Assembly (NCBI RefSeq): GCF_015223355.1
Contig: NZ_JADFFK010000005.1
Location: forward strand, 124,001 to 188,000
Reading direction: 5' to 3'
DNA length: 64,000 nucleotides
DNA from: Salipiger mangrovisoli
Lineage (GTDB): Bacteria > Pseudomonadota > Alphaproteobacteria > Rhodobacterales > Rhodobacteraceae
The translations under genes and the position numbers were made by a program. This document shows positions 1 through 8,273 of this stretch, one piece after another. The notes under the pieces are model-generated. The model saw only the letters and a list, made by a program, of their open reading frames with translations. It made no database searches and was not told the origin of the DNA. Each line of letters begins with the position of its first letter. Position 1 is the stretch's first letter.

Positions 1-603
1 AAGCGACAGCTGGTGCGAGGCCAGCACCAGCGGGTAGATCAGGCAGTCGGCGACGCGCACGTTCGGCTTGGCCGTAAGAGGATGGCCCGGCGCGACCACC
101 GCGCCAAGCCGATGCTGGAAGACCGCTGTTAGCTGCATCCGGTTGTCCTCGGGCAGGTTGTAGCCCAACCCGATCTCGGCCTCGCCCGAGGCGACCATCT
201 CCATCAGCTCGGAGCGGTTGCAGACGGTCACTTTCAGCTCGACCCGCGGGTGGCGTTCGCAGTAGTCGGCCACCACGTCGCCGAGCCGCCCGGCGGCGAG
301 CGTGCCCATGGTTGCCACGGTGACCTCGCCATGGCTCAGACCCTTCAGCGCGTGGATGCGCGCCTGCAGCCGGTCGTGGCCCTTCAGCGTCTCGCGGATA
401 TGGGCAATCAGCAGCTCGCCGGGCGCGGTCAGCTTCAGCCCGCGCGGCAGTCGCTCGAAGATCGGCACGCCGAAGTCGGCCTCGACCTCGAGCACCTGCC
501 GGTTGACTGCGGAGGCCGCGACATTGAGCTCGCGCGCCGCCTTGCGGATGGAGCCCTGACGGGCGACCTCGTCGATGTAGCGCAGAGCGCGGCCGTGCAG
601 CAT
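1..603 (-). CDS. LysR-family transcriptional regulator, C-terminus cut by window edge
   Basis: The 201 visible residues start MLHGRALRYIDEVARQGS and carry the N-terminal winged HTH of LysR proteins (RKAARELNVAASAVNRQV at about residues 19-36), the LEVEADFGVPIFER linker and the beginning of the effector domain. Helix 1 and recognition-helix spacing are normal for the family. It lies 85 nt downstream of the dioxygenase on the same strand, so it could be co-transcribed and may control the ABC transporter/dioxygenase operon; that link is inference. The rest of the effector domain is outside the window, so ligand class cannot be judged. ATG at 603 is chosen because the HTH begins directly after it. 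Confidence 0.9.
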   Translation of the reverse strand, partial: MLHGRALRYIDEVARQGSIRKAARELNVAASAVNRQVLEVEADFGVPIFERLPRGLKLTAPGELLIAHIRETLKGHDRLQARIHALKGLSHGEVTVATMGTLAAGRLGDVVADYCERHPRVELKVTVCNRSELMEMVASGEAEIGLGYNLPEDNRMQLTAVFQHRLGAVVAPGHPLTAKPNVRVADCLIYPLVLASHQLSL

Positions 604-688
604 GGACCTTCCGAAGCTGGGTCTCGCAGGGACCTGCGCCCTGCCCTTTGTCGTGATGTTGTCACCCGGAAGGCCCATGCTCAACGCC

Positions 689-1690
689 TTACTTCTTGGC
701 CGCTTTGCTGGCGGCGAAGTTGGCGTTGATCCGCATGGTCAGGTAGTCACCCGCGGTGATCGGCTCGTACTTGCCGAGCGGGCCCTGCATCACCGCGTCG
801 CGGTTGGCCTGGCAGAAGAACGGCAGCGACAGGCGGCGGCCCTTGTATTCGCCCTCGTGCGGCATGCGCACCCGGTGCAGGGTCGACTGCAGCTGATCGT
901 CCGACCAGCGCATCAGCATGTCGCCGATGTTGCAGGTGATGTAGCCGCGGCGCGGCGGCACGTCGGTCCAGGCGTTCGATCCGGCGTCCTTGCCGGGGCA
1001 GACCTGCAACCCGCCTTCACCTTCCTTCTGGTGCAGGATGGTGAGGCAGTCGAAGTCGGAATGCGCCCCGGCGCGCCACGCCGTGAAGTCCTCGGGTTTG
1101 GCGTCTTCCATCGACATGTAGTGGATGAGGCGCAGGGTCGACTGGTACTGGTCGGACTCGGGGTCATGCGCATGGGTGAAGAAGTCCTCCGGAAAGCCCA
1201 TCTTCAGCGCGAAGCACGACAGGATCCGCATGCCCAGCTCCCAGTTCTGCCGCTCGAACTTCAGCGCGCGCTCCTTGAAGCGGGGCAGTTCGTCCTCGGT
1301 CGGCCATTTGCCTTCCATCAGCGGGCGGGTGACCTGGTAGCTTTCCTTGTTGTCCGGCGTGCCGGTCGAGGGGCGCACCTGCGCCTTGAATTCCCAGCCG
1401 GCGTTGGTGCCCTTGGGCATCGGGTATTGCGCCTTCACCTCGGTCGGCAGCTCGAAAAACTCCCAGGCGGTGTCGAAGGCGGCGTCGATGTCTTCCTCGG
1501 GGATGCCATGGTTGTAGACCTGGAAGAAGCCGATGCCGGTCGAGGCCTCCCAGAGCGCATCGGCGATCTCGTGCTTGCGGGTCTCAAAGTCCGACAGGTC
1601 GATGGCGGGCACGTCGCGCTCGACGGTGCTGCCCATGCCGCCGATGGTGGTTTCCTTGTTCAGCTCGGCAAGGTCGTAACTGGTGCTCAT
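689..1690 (-). CDS. 2-oxoglutarate/Fe(II)-dependent dioxygenase, isopenicillin N synthase-like
   Basis: A 333-residue cytosolic non-haem iron oxygenase. The iron triad is visible as H210-x-D212 (GAHSDFDCLT) and H272 (LQSTLHRVRMP). The 2OG-binding RxS motif is R286-L-S288. The N-terminal DIOX_N part (residues 28-130: VPAIDLSDF, GIGFFQVYNHGI) is complete, so length and order match the family. ATG at 1690 is preferred because the DIOX_N domain starts soon after it. The gene follows an ABC transporter operon of the taurine/NMT1 type on the same strand but has its own copy of a conserved upstream motif (1734-1770), suggesting co-regulation. It may oxidise the imported compound. The substrate cannot be told from sequence. 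Confidence 0.92.
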   Translation of the reverse strand: MSTSYDLAELNKETTIGGMGSTVERDVPAIDLSDFETRKHEIADALWEASTGIGFFQVYNHGIPEEDIDAAFDTAWEFFELPTEVKAQYPMPKGTNAGWEFKAQVRPSTGTPDNKESYQVTRPLMEGKWPTEDELPRFKERALKFERQNWELGMRILSCFALKMGFPEDFFTHAHDPESDQYQSTLRLIHYMSMEDAKPEDFTAWRAGAHSDFDCLTILHQKEGEGGLQVCPGKDAGSNAWTDVPPRRGYITCNIGDMLMRWSDDQLQSTLHRVRMPHEGEYKGRRLSLPFFCQANRDAVMQGPLGKYEPITAGDYLTMRINANFAASKAAKK

Positions 1691-1733
1691 TGCAGTCTCC
1701 AAAGTAGGTCGCCGGAGGGACCGGCAGGTTGGG

Positions 1734-1770
1734 GAGCAATGTCCGGGCCGGGGCCTGACTGCTTCTACTC
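1734..1770 (-). promoter_or_regulatory. Bipartite conserved motif, copy 1 (upstream of dioxygenase)
   Basis: On the minus strand the element reads GAGTAGAAGCA, 15 nt, GGACATTGCTC. The same two 11-mers, with one mismatch and a 16-nt spacer, recur at 4635-4672. The near edge lies 44 nt upstream of the dioxygenase ATG, in the 121-nt gap after the ABC permease. Position and repetition suggest a regulator-binding site or an unusual promoter. It is too far from -35/-10 consensus to name a sigma factor. Confidence 0.55.
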
Positions 1771-1811
1771 CGGGGGATGCACCGGGCGGCGAACCGCGCG
1801 GCACGAAGGGG

Positions 1812-2630
1812 TCAGCGCTTGCGCGGCAGGCTCCAGGGGAAGAGCAGCTTCTGCGCCCAGCTCACCGCCTGGAACAGCGCCAGCGACATGCCGGCGAGGA
1901 CGAAGAGCCCGGCCCAGGCCTGCGGCAGTTTGAACATCGAGGTCGAGAACTGGATGAAGTAGCCCACCCCCGCGTCCGAAGCGCAGAACTCGGCCACCAC
2001 CGCGCCGATCACCGCCAGCGTCACCGAGATCTTCAATGCCGAGAAGATGTAGGGCACGGCAAAGGGCAGCCGGATCTGGGTGATCTCGCGGAAAGCCGGG
2101 GCGCGCAGGCTGCGCGACAGCTCGATCAGTTCCGGCGGCGTGGCGGCAAGGCCGGTCGCGGTCGAGACCACCAGCGGGAAGAAGCAGATCAGCGTGGTGA
2201 TGACGATGCGCGGCGCGTCGCCAGCGCCCAGCACCACGATAATGATCGGCGCGATGGCGACCACGGGGGTGGACTGCACGATCACCAGCAGCGGATAGAG
2301 CGTGCGGTTGAGCGCGGGCGAGCGCACCAGCGCGATGGCCAGCGGGATGGCGATGGCGATGGCCAGCGCAAAGCCCAGCAGCGCCACCCGCAGCGTTGCC
2401 CAGACGTGGCCGACCCAGCGCTCTGCCCCGATGCTGGGGAAGGTCGAGAAGATCGCGCTCGGCGCGGGCAGCAGGTAGCTGGGGATGTTCAGCGTGCGGG
2501 CAGCCAGCTCCCAGAGCGCCACGGTGCCGAGGATGGTGAGGATCGCGGCGACACCGGGCGCCGCGAGGATGCGGCGCAGGTCGAGGCGTTTGCTTTCGGG
2601 CTTGGTGAAATCTGGCATCGAAAGGCTCAT
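1812..2630 (-). CDS. ABC transporter permease, SsuC/TauC/ThiX type
   Basis: A 272-residue inner-membrane permease with about six hydrophobic segments. It has the BPD_transp_1 core of sulfonate/nitrate/pyrimidine importers; the coupling segment includes ELIELSRSLRAPAFREITQIRLP at about residues 170-190. It is translated with the ATPase gene through a stop/start overlap at 2630 (TGATG) and forms one operon with the ATPase and binding protein. The family is known for uptake of taurine, alkanesulfonates, nitrate and thiamine precursors. The actual substrate is not determinable here. Confidence 0.93.
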   Translation of the reverse strand: MSLSMPDFTKPESKRLDLRRILAAPGVAAILTILGTVALWELAARTLNIPSYLLPAPSAIFSTFPSIGAERWVGHVWATLRVALLGFALAIAIAIPLAIALVRSPALNRTLYPLLVIVQSTPVVAIAPIIIVVLGAGDAPRIVITTLICFFPLVVSTATGLAATPPELIELSRSLRAPAFREITQIRLPFAVPYIFSALKISVTLAVIGAVVAEFCASDAGVGYFIQFSTSMFKLPQAWAGLFVLAGMSLALFQAVSWAQKLLFPWSLPRKR

Positions 2631-3406
2631 CAGGCGGCGTCCCTTTGCAGCAGCAGGTCCCGCAGGTGGGCGGCAAGCTCGGTCACGGCGGGATCCTTGA
2701 TCGTCTCGCGGCCGCGCGGGCGGGCGACAGGCACCGGCAGCTCGGTCAGCACCGAACCGGGGCGGCCGGTCATCACCAGAACGCGGTCAGCCAGCAGCGC
2801 CGCCTCGCTGACGGAATGGGTGATGAAGACCACGGTTTTCGGCCGCTCGGAGAAGATCCGCAGCAGATCGAAGCCCATCTCCTCGCGGGTCAGCGCGTCG
2901 AGCGCCGAGAAGGGCTCGTCCATCAGCAGGATGTCGGGGTCCATGTGCAGCGCGCGGGCGATGCCGACGCGCTGCTGCATGCCGCCCGAAAGCTCGTCGG
3001 GCAGGCGCTTGCCGAAGCCCTCGAGCCCGACCATGCGCAAAAGCTCCTGCGCGCGGTCGCGGTCGTGGCTGCCCACCCGTCCGCGCTTGTGGCGGACGGG
3101 GAACATGACGTTGTCTTCGATGGTGGCCCAGGGCAGCAGCGTCGGTTTCTGGAAGACGATGCCGATATCCTCGCGCGGGCCATCGACCCGCCGCCCAAAC
3201 ACTTCGACGGCGCCCGACGTGGGTTCGAGCAGCCCGGCAATCATCCGCAGCAAGGTGGACTTGCCGCAACCCGAGGGGCCGAGCACCGCAAGAAACTCGT
3301 GCCGGGCAACCTCGAAGCTGACGTTGCGCAGGGCCTCCACCCGGCCCGAGCCGGTGTCGAAGACCTGCCCGAGATGGTCGAAGCGAATGGCGGCGGGCGT
3401 CTGCAT
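2630..3406 (-). CDS. ABC transporter ATP-binding protein, SsuB/TauB type
   Basis: A 258-residue ATPase with all motifs present: Walker [12 protein letters not shown] (about residues 43-53), Q-loop [13 protein letters not shown], signature [15 protein letters not shown], Walker [13 protein letters not shown] and switch His in [10 protein letters not shown]. It lacks the C-terminal regulatory domain of sugar importers, as is usual for TauB/SsuB ATPases. Its stop overlaps the permease start, and its own ATG at 3406 directly abuts the end of the binding-protein gene, so the three are translationally coupled. Confidence 0.95.
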   Translation of the reverse strand: MQTPAAIRFDHLGQVFDTGSGRVEALRNVSFEVARHEFLAVLGPSGCGKSTLLRMIAGLLEPTSGAVEVFGRRVDGPREDIGIVFQKPTLLPWATIEDNVMFPVRHKRGRVGSHDRDRAQELLRMVGLEGFGKRLPDELSGGMQQRVGIARALHMDPDILLMDEPFSALDALTREEMGFDLLRIFSERPKTVVFITHSVSEAALLADRVLVMTGRPGSVLTELPVPVARPRGRETIKDPAVTELAAHLRDLLLQRDAA

Positions 3407-4401
3407 CAGCCTTCCCCGCCGGGCTGGAAGTCGCGGGTGACGAAGCTCTCGGGCTCGGCCGCGGCCTCGTCGAGCCCTTGCGCCTTTGCCACGCGGGTCC
3501 AGGTGGCCGCGAGGCGACCCGGCTCGAACACGCCCAGCCCATCCGCGTCGGTGACGTCGTTGAAGATCAGGCCGAGCGTGTCACCCAGCGAGCCCAGAAC
3601 GTCGTCCTGCCCCAGCTCGGGCACCATGTTGACCACCGATTGCGCAGCTGCTTCGGGGTTGGTCCTGCAGAACTCCACCGACTTCTTGAAGGCGGCGACG
3701 AAGCGCTTGGCCACGTCCGGGCGCTCGGCGAGGAAGGCGTCATTGGCAACCAGCGAGGCGGAGTAGAGTTCAAGCCCGGCCGCCGACCACGGCAACGCGA
3801 TGATCTCCTTGCCCGCGTCCTTGCCCTGCTCGGTGTAGCGGGTGAGATCGGTCATCCAGGCGACGATGCCGTCGACCTGCCCCGTCATCAGCATCGGCCC
3901 GAGCGCGCCCGCGTCGGCCTTGGTCAGCTCGAAGTCGGCCTCGGTCAGCCCCACGTCCTCGAGCACCAGCGGCAGGTAGACGTTCGACGAGGTGAAGGGC
4001 GACGTCGCAACCTTCTTGCCCTTCACGTCGAGGACGCTGTCGAAACCGCTGCCCTTGACGGTGTAGAATGCGTGCGGCCCCTTGTTGAACACCGACAGCA
4101 CGGCAGTCACGGCGACGCCTTCCTGCGCCTTGGCCGCCATCAGCGCGCCGATGTCTGCCGAGCCGATGTCAGACGACCCGGCGGCGAGACGCGAGATCGC
4201 ATCCGACGAGCCGCGGCCCGAGGCGATGGTCACGTCGAGCCCCGCGTCGGCGCAGAAGCCCTGGTCGACGCAGACGTAGATGGGGGCCTTGTCACCGCCG
4301 GGCAGCCAGTCGAGCTGGTAGGTGACCGGATCCCCGGCGAGCGCGGTGGTCGCGGTCAGCGCGAACCCCAGGGCCGCGAGCGTGGTGGATGTGGATGGCA
4401 T
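3406..4401 (-). CDS. ABC transporter periplasmic substrate-binding protein, NMT1/THI5-like
   Basis: A 331-residue protein with an N-terminal signal peptide ([17 protein letters not shown], cleavage near residue 22) and an NMT1/THI5-like periplasmic binding fold ([21 protein letters not shown], then [20 protein letters not shown] ligand loop at about 70-90). The start at 4401 is supported by AGGGAG 9 nt upstream; an upstream in-frame extension would bury the signal peptide. It delivers ligand to the ATPase/permease encoded next. Such proteins bind hydroxymethylpyrimidine, sulfonates, nitrate or aromatic acids; the sequence alone does not distinguish these. A possible 62-codon gene ends 13 nt upstream. 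Confidence 0.93.
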   Translation of the reverse strand: MPSTSTTLAALGFALTATTALAGDPVTYQLDWLPGGDKAPIYVCVDQGFCADAGLDVTIASGRGSSDAISRLAAGSSDIGSADIGALMAAKAQEGVAVTAVLSVFNKGPHAFYTVKGSGFDSVLDVKGKKVATSPFTSSNVYLPLVLEDVGLTEADFELTKADAGALGPMLMTGQVDGIVAWMTDLTRYTEQGKDAGKEIIALPWSAAGLELYSASLVANDAFLAERPDVAKRFVAAFKKSVEFCRTNPEAAAQSVVNMVPELGQDDVLGSLGDTLGLIFNDVTDADGLGVFEPGRLAATWTRVAKAQGLDEAAAEPESFVTRDFQPGGEG

Positions 4402-4414
4402 GAAAGCACTCTCC

Positions 4415-4603
4415 CTAGTGTGCGGATTTGTTGGACAGTTGCAGGCGATCGATCTCGGCCCGGTCGATCCCATCGTCGAGCATCCGGCCGCGGGCACAGC
4501 GCCGCCGTTCCGGATCTGCGCACGTCAGGCAGCCCCGGCACTTGTGCGCCACGAGATCGATATTATCGATTTTTTCTATTATAAGCAGATGGTTGATGGA
4601 CAT
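4415..4603 (-). CDS. Possible small Cys-rich protein at head of ABC operon
   Basis: This is a 62-codon frame (MSINHLLIIEKIDNID... to LQLSNKSAH) with cysteines C22, C25, C28 and C36 (KCRGCLTCADPERRRCARG), a spacing that could bind metal or an Fe-S cluster. It ends 13 nt before the binding-protein ATG. The bipartite motif at 4635-4672 sits 32 nt upstream of this ATG, much like its 44-nt spacing from the dioxygenase ATG, which makes this frame the likeliest first gene of the operon. The ribosome-binding site (GAGG) is weak and the first 40 nt are AT-rich, so a leader region without coding function is the alternative. I do not recognise the family. Confidence 0.4.
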   Translation of the reverse strand: MSINHLLIIEKIDNIDLVAHKCRGCLTCADPERRRCARGRMLDDGIDRAEIDRLQLSNKSAH

Positions 4604-4634
4604 AGTCGGCCTCGTCAGCGGTGATCCTACTGGC

Positions 4635-4672
4635 GAGCAATGTCCTGGATTTGCTCCAGACCGCTTCTACTC
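4635..4672 (-). promoter_or_regulatory. Bipartite conserved motif, copy 2 (upstream of ABC operon)
   Basis: On the minus strand it reads GAGTAGAAGCG, 16 nt, GGACATTGCTC, matching the element at 1734-1770 in 21 of 22 positions of the two arms. It lies just upstream of the small Cys-rich frame and 234 nt upstream of the binding-protein gene. The shared sequence links the ABC operon and the dioxygenase as one regulon. Confidence 0.55.
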
Positions 4673-4971
4673 GTGCCCTCATTTATGGAACACGTTTTCG
4701 GCTTCCATCAACGAGATTTGACGGGTTTTCATTGCGCACATAAATTGAACAAATTTCTTCGGTGCGAACCATCGGCACTTCGCGCCTATTCCCAATATAT
4801 TGTTTTTATGTATTTAAATTTCAATACAGGCCAAGTTGCGCGCCAAGAAGGCCGGGTAAAGAGGCACAAACTTTAATCGTTCGGTTTTTTAGAACGCTTT
4901 CAGCGATAAATTCTGTCGTGCTCGCGTCCATTACGCGTGCTTCGCAAGGGACAGAAAATGCGTACGGCCGG
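4673..4971. other. AT-rich intergenic region between ABC operon and AEC carrier gene
   Basis: About 300 nt without a convincing gene. The base composition is clearly AT-richer than the surrounding genes, with runs such as TATTGTTTTTATG near 4798. It holds the upstream region of the leftward ABC operon and the 3' end region of the AEC gene. I see no tRNA, hairpin terminator or insertion-sequence end. Low GC may reflect transfer or simply regulatory DNA. Confidence 0.5.
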
Positions 4972-5880
4972 TCAGCCCAGCCCGAGCACCAGCAGAACCA
5001 GGGGAATCGTCAGAACCCCTGCGAGGGTCTGGGCCGTCACCAGACCGGCCATCAGCGTGCCATCGCCCCCCATCTGGCGGGTCAGCACATAGGCCGTGGG
5101 CGCCGTCGGGATCGCCGAGAAGACCACAAGCACCAGCGCCTCCACCGTGCCGAGGCCGAAACCGCCTGCCACCAGAAACGCCAGACATGGCACCAGGAGC
5201 AGCCGCAGCGCCGAAGTCCCCGCCAGCGCCGAAAGGTCGCGCCGCATTGCGCGCGGCTGCAGCGCTGCCCCGACGCAGAGCAGGCCCAGCGGCAGGCTGC
5301 CCCGTGCCAACAACTCCAGGAACCTGTCGCCGCCAAAGGGCAGTCCTATCCCCGACAGGGCCAGCGCGATCCCCAGAAGACATGCAAGGATGAGCGGGTT
5401 GCGCAGCATTGTCCCGATCAGTCGGCCCGGATGGCGCAGCACCTCGGCCTCGCTCAGCGCCATGATCGACAGCACATTTACCAGAGGCACGGCCACCGCA
5501 AGGTAGACCGCCGCCCGCTCGACGCCCGCGGGCCCCGTCAGGCTCGCCGTGATCGCCAACCCCAGGTAGGTGTTGAAGCGTACCGCCCCCTGTAGCGCGG
5601 GGCCGAAGCGCGCGGCGGGCATCGGACAAAAGCGCCGCCACACCGCCAGACCAAGGCCGACAAGGCAGATGGTGACGATCGCGGCCCCGCCTAGGCGCAG
5701 GATCTGCGGGTCCCCCAGCGGGGCGCGCATAAGGCTCGAGACAAGCAGCGCCGGAAAGAGCAGCAGGTAGTTGAGCCGCTCCGCCGCGGGCCAGAAGGCC
5801 GGGTCAGGAAAGCCTTTCCGCGCCAGCACGAACCCCAGGCAGATCAAACCGAACAGCGGCCAGATTGTGATGAACAGCAC
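4972..5880 (-). CDS. AEC-family transporter (auxin efflux carrier fold)
   Basis: The protein has about 302 residues and ten hydrophobic segments in the AEC pattern (FGLICLGFVLARKGF at the N-terminus, LNYLLLFPALLVSSLM, and the C-terminal LVTAQTLAGVLTIPLVLLVL). Members export or exchange organic acids and amino acids such as malate. A GTG at 5880 places the first membrane segment directly at the N-terminus, as in homologues; in-frame sequence continues upstream, so the start is uncertain. It is divergent from an Lrp/AsnC gene, the usual sign that the regulator controls the exporter. Confidence 0.85.
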   Translation of the reverse strand: MLFITIWPLFGLICLGFVLARKGFPDPAFWPAAERLNYLLLFPALLVSSLMRAPLGDPQILRLGGAAIVTICLVGLGLAVWRRFCPMPAARFGPALQGAVRFNTYLGLAITASLTGPAGVERAAVYLAVAVPLVNVLSIMALSEAEVLRHPGRLIGTMLRNPLILACLLGIALALSGIGLPFGGDRFLELLARGSLPLGLLCVGAALQPRAMRRDLSALAGTSALRLLLVPCLAFLVAGGFGLGTVEALVLVVFSAIPTAPTAYVLTRQMGGDGTLMAGLVTAQTLAGVLTIPLVLLVLGLG

Positions 5881-6064
5881 GGCAAATTTCCAGTCGCGCG
5901 CCCGTGGCAGACGCCCGGACGGATGTGTCTCGTCGCCATCTCTATCGCGCAGCACGGCGGGTGTCGGCAAGGGTGATGGTTGCAGGGCACGTGGCATCCA
6001 AACCCTACACAAGCGAGGTAGAGGAGTATATGACTTCTCTCAATATCCACATTATGAGAATGAA
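5881..6064. promoter_or_regulatory. Divergent promoter region of AEC carrier and Lrp/AsnC genes
   Basis: This 184-nt gap ends in a short AT-rich tract just before the Lrp start (about 6025-6060, with ATATGACTTCTCTCAATAT and ATTATGAGAATGAA). Lrp-family proteins bind degenerate AT-rich sites next to their own genes, so this is the likely operator for autoregulation and for control of the AEC gene. No exact palindrome is present. Confidence 0.4.
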
Positions 6065-6526
6065 ATGCTCGACTCCTACGATCGGAAGATACTCGCGCTG
6101 CTCCAGCGCAATGCCGAGATGCCGGTTGCAGAAATCGCCGCCGAGATCGGGCTGACCAGCACGCCCTGCTGGCGGCGCATCCGCAAACTGGAGGAGCGCG
6201 GCTATTTCAAGCGCCGCGTGGCGCTGCTCGACGAGGCGAAGCTGAACGTCGGGGTCTCGGTCTTCATGGCGATCCGCACCAACCAGCACAGCCGCGAATG
6301 GTCCAGCGCCTTCGTCAAGGCGGCCGAGGAGATCCCCGAGATCGTCGACATCTTCCGGCTGGCGGGCGAGATCGACTACATGCTGCGGGTCGTGGTGCCT
6401 GACATCGCCACCTTCGATCGGGTCTACCAGCGGCTGATCCAGAAGGTCGAGATCCACGACGTCTCGTCGATGTTCGCCATGGAGACGATCAAGTCGAGCA
6501 CCGAACTGCCGCTGGATTACGCCTGA
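6065..6526 (+). CDS. Lrp/AsnC-family transcriptional regulator
   Basis: A 153-residue regulator starting MLDSYDRKILALLQRNAEM. It has the AsnC HTH (residues 4-60, VAEIAAEIGLTSTPCWRRIRKLEERGYFKRRV) followed by the RAM ligand-binding/oligomerisation domain (about 65-150; IVDIFRLAGEIDYMLRVVVPDIATFDRVY). Length is typical. It diverges from the AEC carrier gene and converges with a class V aminotransferase gene that ends 5 nt beyond its stop. Likely role: amino-acid-responsive control of the exporter; the effector is unknown. Confidence 0.95.
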   Translation: MLDSYDRKILALLQRNAEMPVAEIAAEIGLTSTPCWRRIRKLEERGYFKRRVALLDEAKLNVGVSVFMAIRTNQHSREWSSAFVKAAEEIPEIVDIFRLAGEIDYMLRVVVPDIATFDRVYQRLIQKVEIHDVSSMFAMETIKSSTELPLDYA

Positions 6527-6530
6527 GCGT

Positions 6531-7961
6531 TCAGGCCGCGCTGGCCGAGAAAATCGCCCGCGCGCCGTCCACCGTGTACCCCTCCACATACGCCACCGCG
6601 TCACGCGCCAGCGTGAGGACGCTTTGCAGGATGAAGTCCACCTCGGTCTCGCTCATCAGCACCGACAGGTTTAGACGAACGAAACCGGGCTTTTCGAGCT
6701 CCTGCCCCGAGAGGATCGCCGCGCGGGTCCGCGCCGCCGTCTCGGCATCATAGCCCAGCAGGCGCAGCACGTAGGGACCGGCGCAGGCGCAGCCGCCGCG
6801 GGCCTGAATGCCGAAGCGGTCGCTCAGCAACTTGGTCGCCAGCTGCTGGTGGATATAGCCGCCACGCGGATCGCGCAGGCGGAAGGAGAGCACCGGGAGC
6901 CGCGAGGCCCTGGTGTTTCCGAGCAGCTCGATGGCCGGCTCGTCCCGCCAGGCCGCGATGGCGCGGGTCGAAAGCTCGGCGTTGCGCTGCGCCATGCAGG
7001 CCGCGCCGATCTCTTCTTTCACGATCGCCGCCAATGCCGCCCGGAGGTCACCGATGACGTTGGGCGTGCCCGCCTCCTCGCGCGCCTCCAGAGCGTCCGA
7101 ATAGTCATGTCCCTGCGCGGAAACGAAGCGCACGGTTCCGCCACCGACCCACGTCGGACGATCCGAGACCACCGCATCGCGGCGCAGGACCATGACACCC
7201 GAAGCCCCCGGCCCGCCGATGAACTTGTGGGGCGAAAACACCAGCGCGTCGATTCCCGCGCCCTGCTGATCCATCGCCATCGGCAGGTAGGGCCCGCCCC
7301 CGGCGTAATCCCAGACCATCAGCGCCCCGGCGGCCTTCACCCGGCAGGTGAGACCCGCGACATCGGCGATGATCCCCGTCACGTTCGAGGCAGCCGAGAA
7401 GGCGCAGATCACCCGGTCATACCGCGCGGCGTCCGCCAGCGCGGCATCGAGCGCGGCAAGCTCCGGCCCGCCCTCCTGTGCTTCGGGCAGCTCGACGACC
7501 TCGGCGCCGCTCTCGCGCCACGGCAGGATGTTGGAATGATGCTCGTAGGGGCCGAGGATGACCTTGACCCGGCCCCGATCCGCGCCAAGCAGATGCACCA
7601 GCCGGTTGAGCCCGGCGGTCGCTCCGCTGCCGGCGAAGATCACCGCATGGTCGGCGGTCGCACCACAATGCGCCGCGACCGTCGCGCGCGCGGCCCCGCG
7701 CAGCCGGGTCATGAAGCCGCCGCAGAACGAGGCCTCGGTGTGGCTGTTGGCGTAATAAGGAAGCACCTGCTCAAGAAGGAACATCTCGAGCGTCTTCAGC
7801 GCCCGGCCCGAGGCGACGTAGTCGGCATAGACCAGCGGCTTCGGCCCGAACGGGCCGTCGATCATCACGCCCTTGCCGACGAGATCCCCGGCCATCTCCG
7901 CCACCGGCGGCAGCGCGGCACGGAAGGAGGAGAGAAGGCTCGCGGGATCGGGACTGGGCAT
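6531..7961 (-). CDS. Class V aminotransferase / cysteine desulfurase-like PLP enzyme
   Basis: A 476-residue fold-type I PLP enzyme of the class V family. The Schiff-base lysine is K246 (FSPHKFIGGPGASG), the cofactor aspartate is D218 (VWDYAGG), and NSHTEASFCGG at 72-82 resembles the substrate-binding loop of selenocysteine lyase/desulfurase-like proteins. The C-terminal ARGGCACAGPY loop carries two cysteines where desulfurases place the persulfide cysteine. A role as a cysteine desulfurase or a small-molecule lyase/transaminase is possible; neighbours do not decide. No suf or isc partners are adjacent. It diverges from a LysR gene across 312 nt. Confidence 0.88.
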   Translation of the reverse strand: MPSPDPASLLSSFRAALPPVAEMAGDLVGKGVMIDGPFGPKPLVYADYVASGRALKTLEMFLLEQVLPYYANSHTEASFCGGFMTRLRGAARATVAAHCGATADHAVIFAGSGATAGLNRLVHLLGADRGRVKVILGPYEHHSNILPWRESGAEVVELPEAQEGGPELAALDAALADAARYDRVICAFSAASNVTGIIADVAGLTCRVKAAGALMVWDYAGGGPYLPMAMDQQGAGIDALVFSPHKFIGGPGASGVMVLRRDAVVSDRPTWVGGGTVRFVSAQGHDYSDALEAREEAGTPNVIGDLRAALAAIVKEEIGAACMAQRNAELSTRAIAAWRDEPAIELLGNTRASRLPVLSFRLRDPRGGYIHQQLATKLLSDRFGIQARGGCACAGPYVLRLLGYDAETAARTRAAILSGQELEKPGFVRLNLSVLMSETEVDFILQSVLTLARDAVAYVEGYTVDGARAIFSASAA

Positions 7962-8273
7962 GGGGTCACTCTGCTGCTCGGAGGGGTCCGCACACGAGGC
8001 GCGGTTGCCGCCAGACTAGCATCGCGAGCCGAGCAGAGGGTTCCAATTTCATGCGCACTTTTGGCATCTTGGCGTCACCATATGCTACATCGGCGTGATT
8101 ATTTGGAAGTCCATTGCTCATAATCTCCCGCAACGCACCTTCCTGTTCCAACATCCCCGACATCGCGGCCAGCTGGCAACGCAGCCGGCTGCACCGCCGC
8201 GCGTTCCCCGAGGAACAGGCTTGTGCGGTGCCCCGAAATCCCCCTTGAATGAGCGTGAGCAAGGGAGCGCGCC
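7962..8273. other. Divergent intergenic region, aminotransferase/LysR
   Basis: These 312 nt separate the class V aminotransferase start from the LysR start. No plausible gene is seen. The stretch 8040-8130 is AT-richer than its flanks and is the likely divergent promoter. LysR regulators commonly repress themselves and activate the divergent gene from such a region, but I cannot mark an individual T-N11-A site with confidence. Confidence 0.4.

Noticed and set aside
602-1933. 443-codon plus-strand frame opposite the dioxygenase
   Set aside because: The minus strand has the complete HxD...H and RxS motifs of the oxygenase; the plus frame is a shadow.
1683-3440. Long plus-strand frame over the ABC permease and ATPase genes
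   Set aside because: The minus strand carries intact Walker and permease motifs; the plus-strand frame has low-complexity Arg/Ser composition and no recognisable fold.
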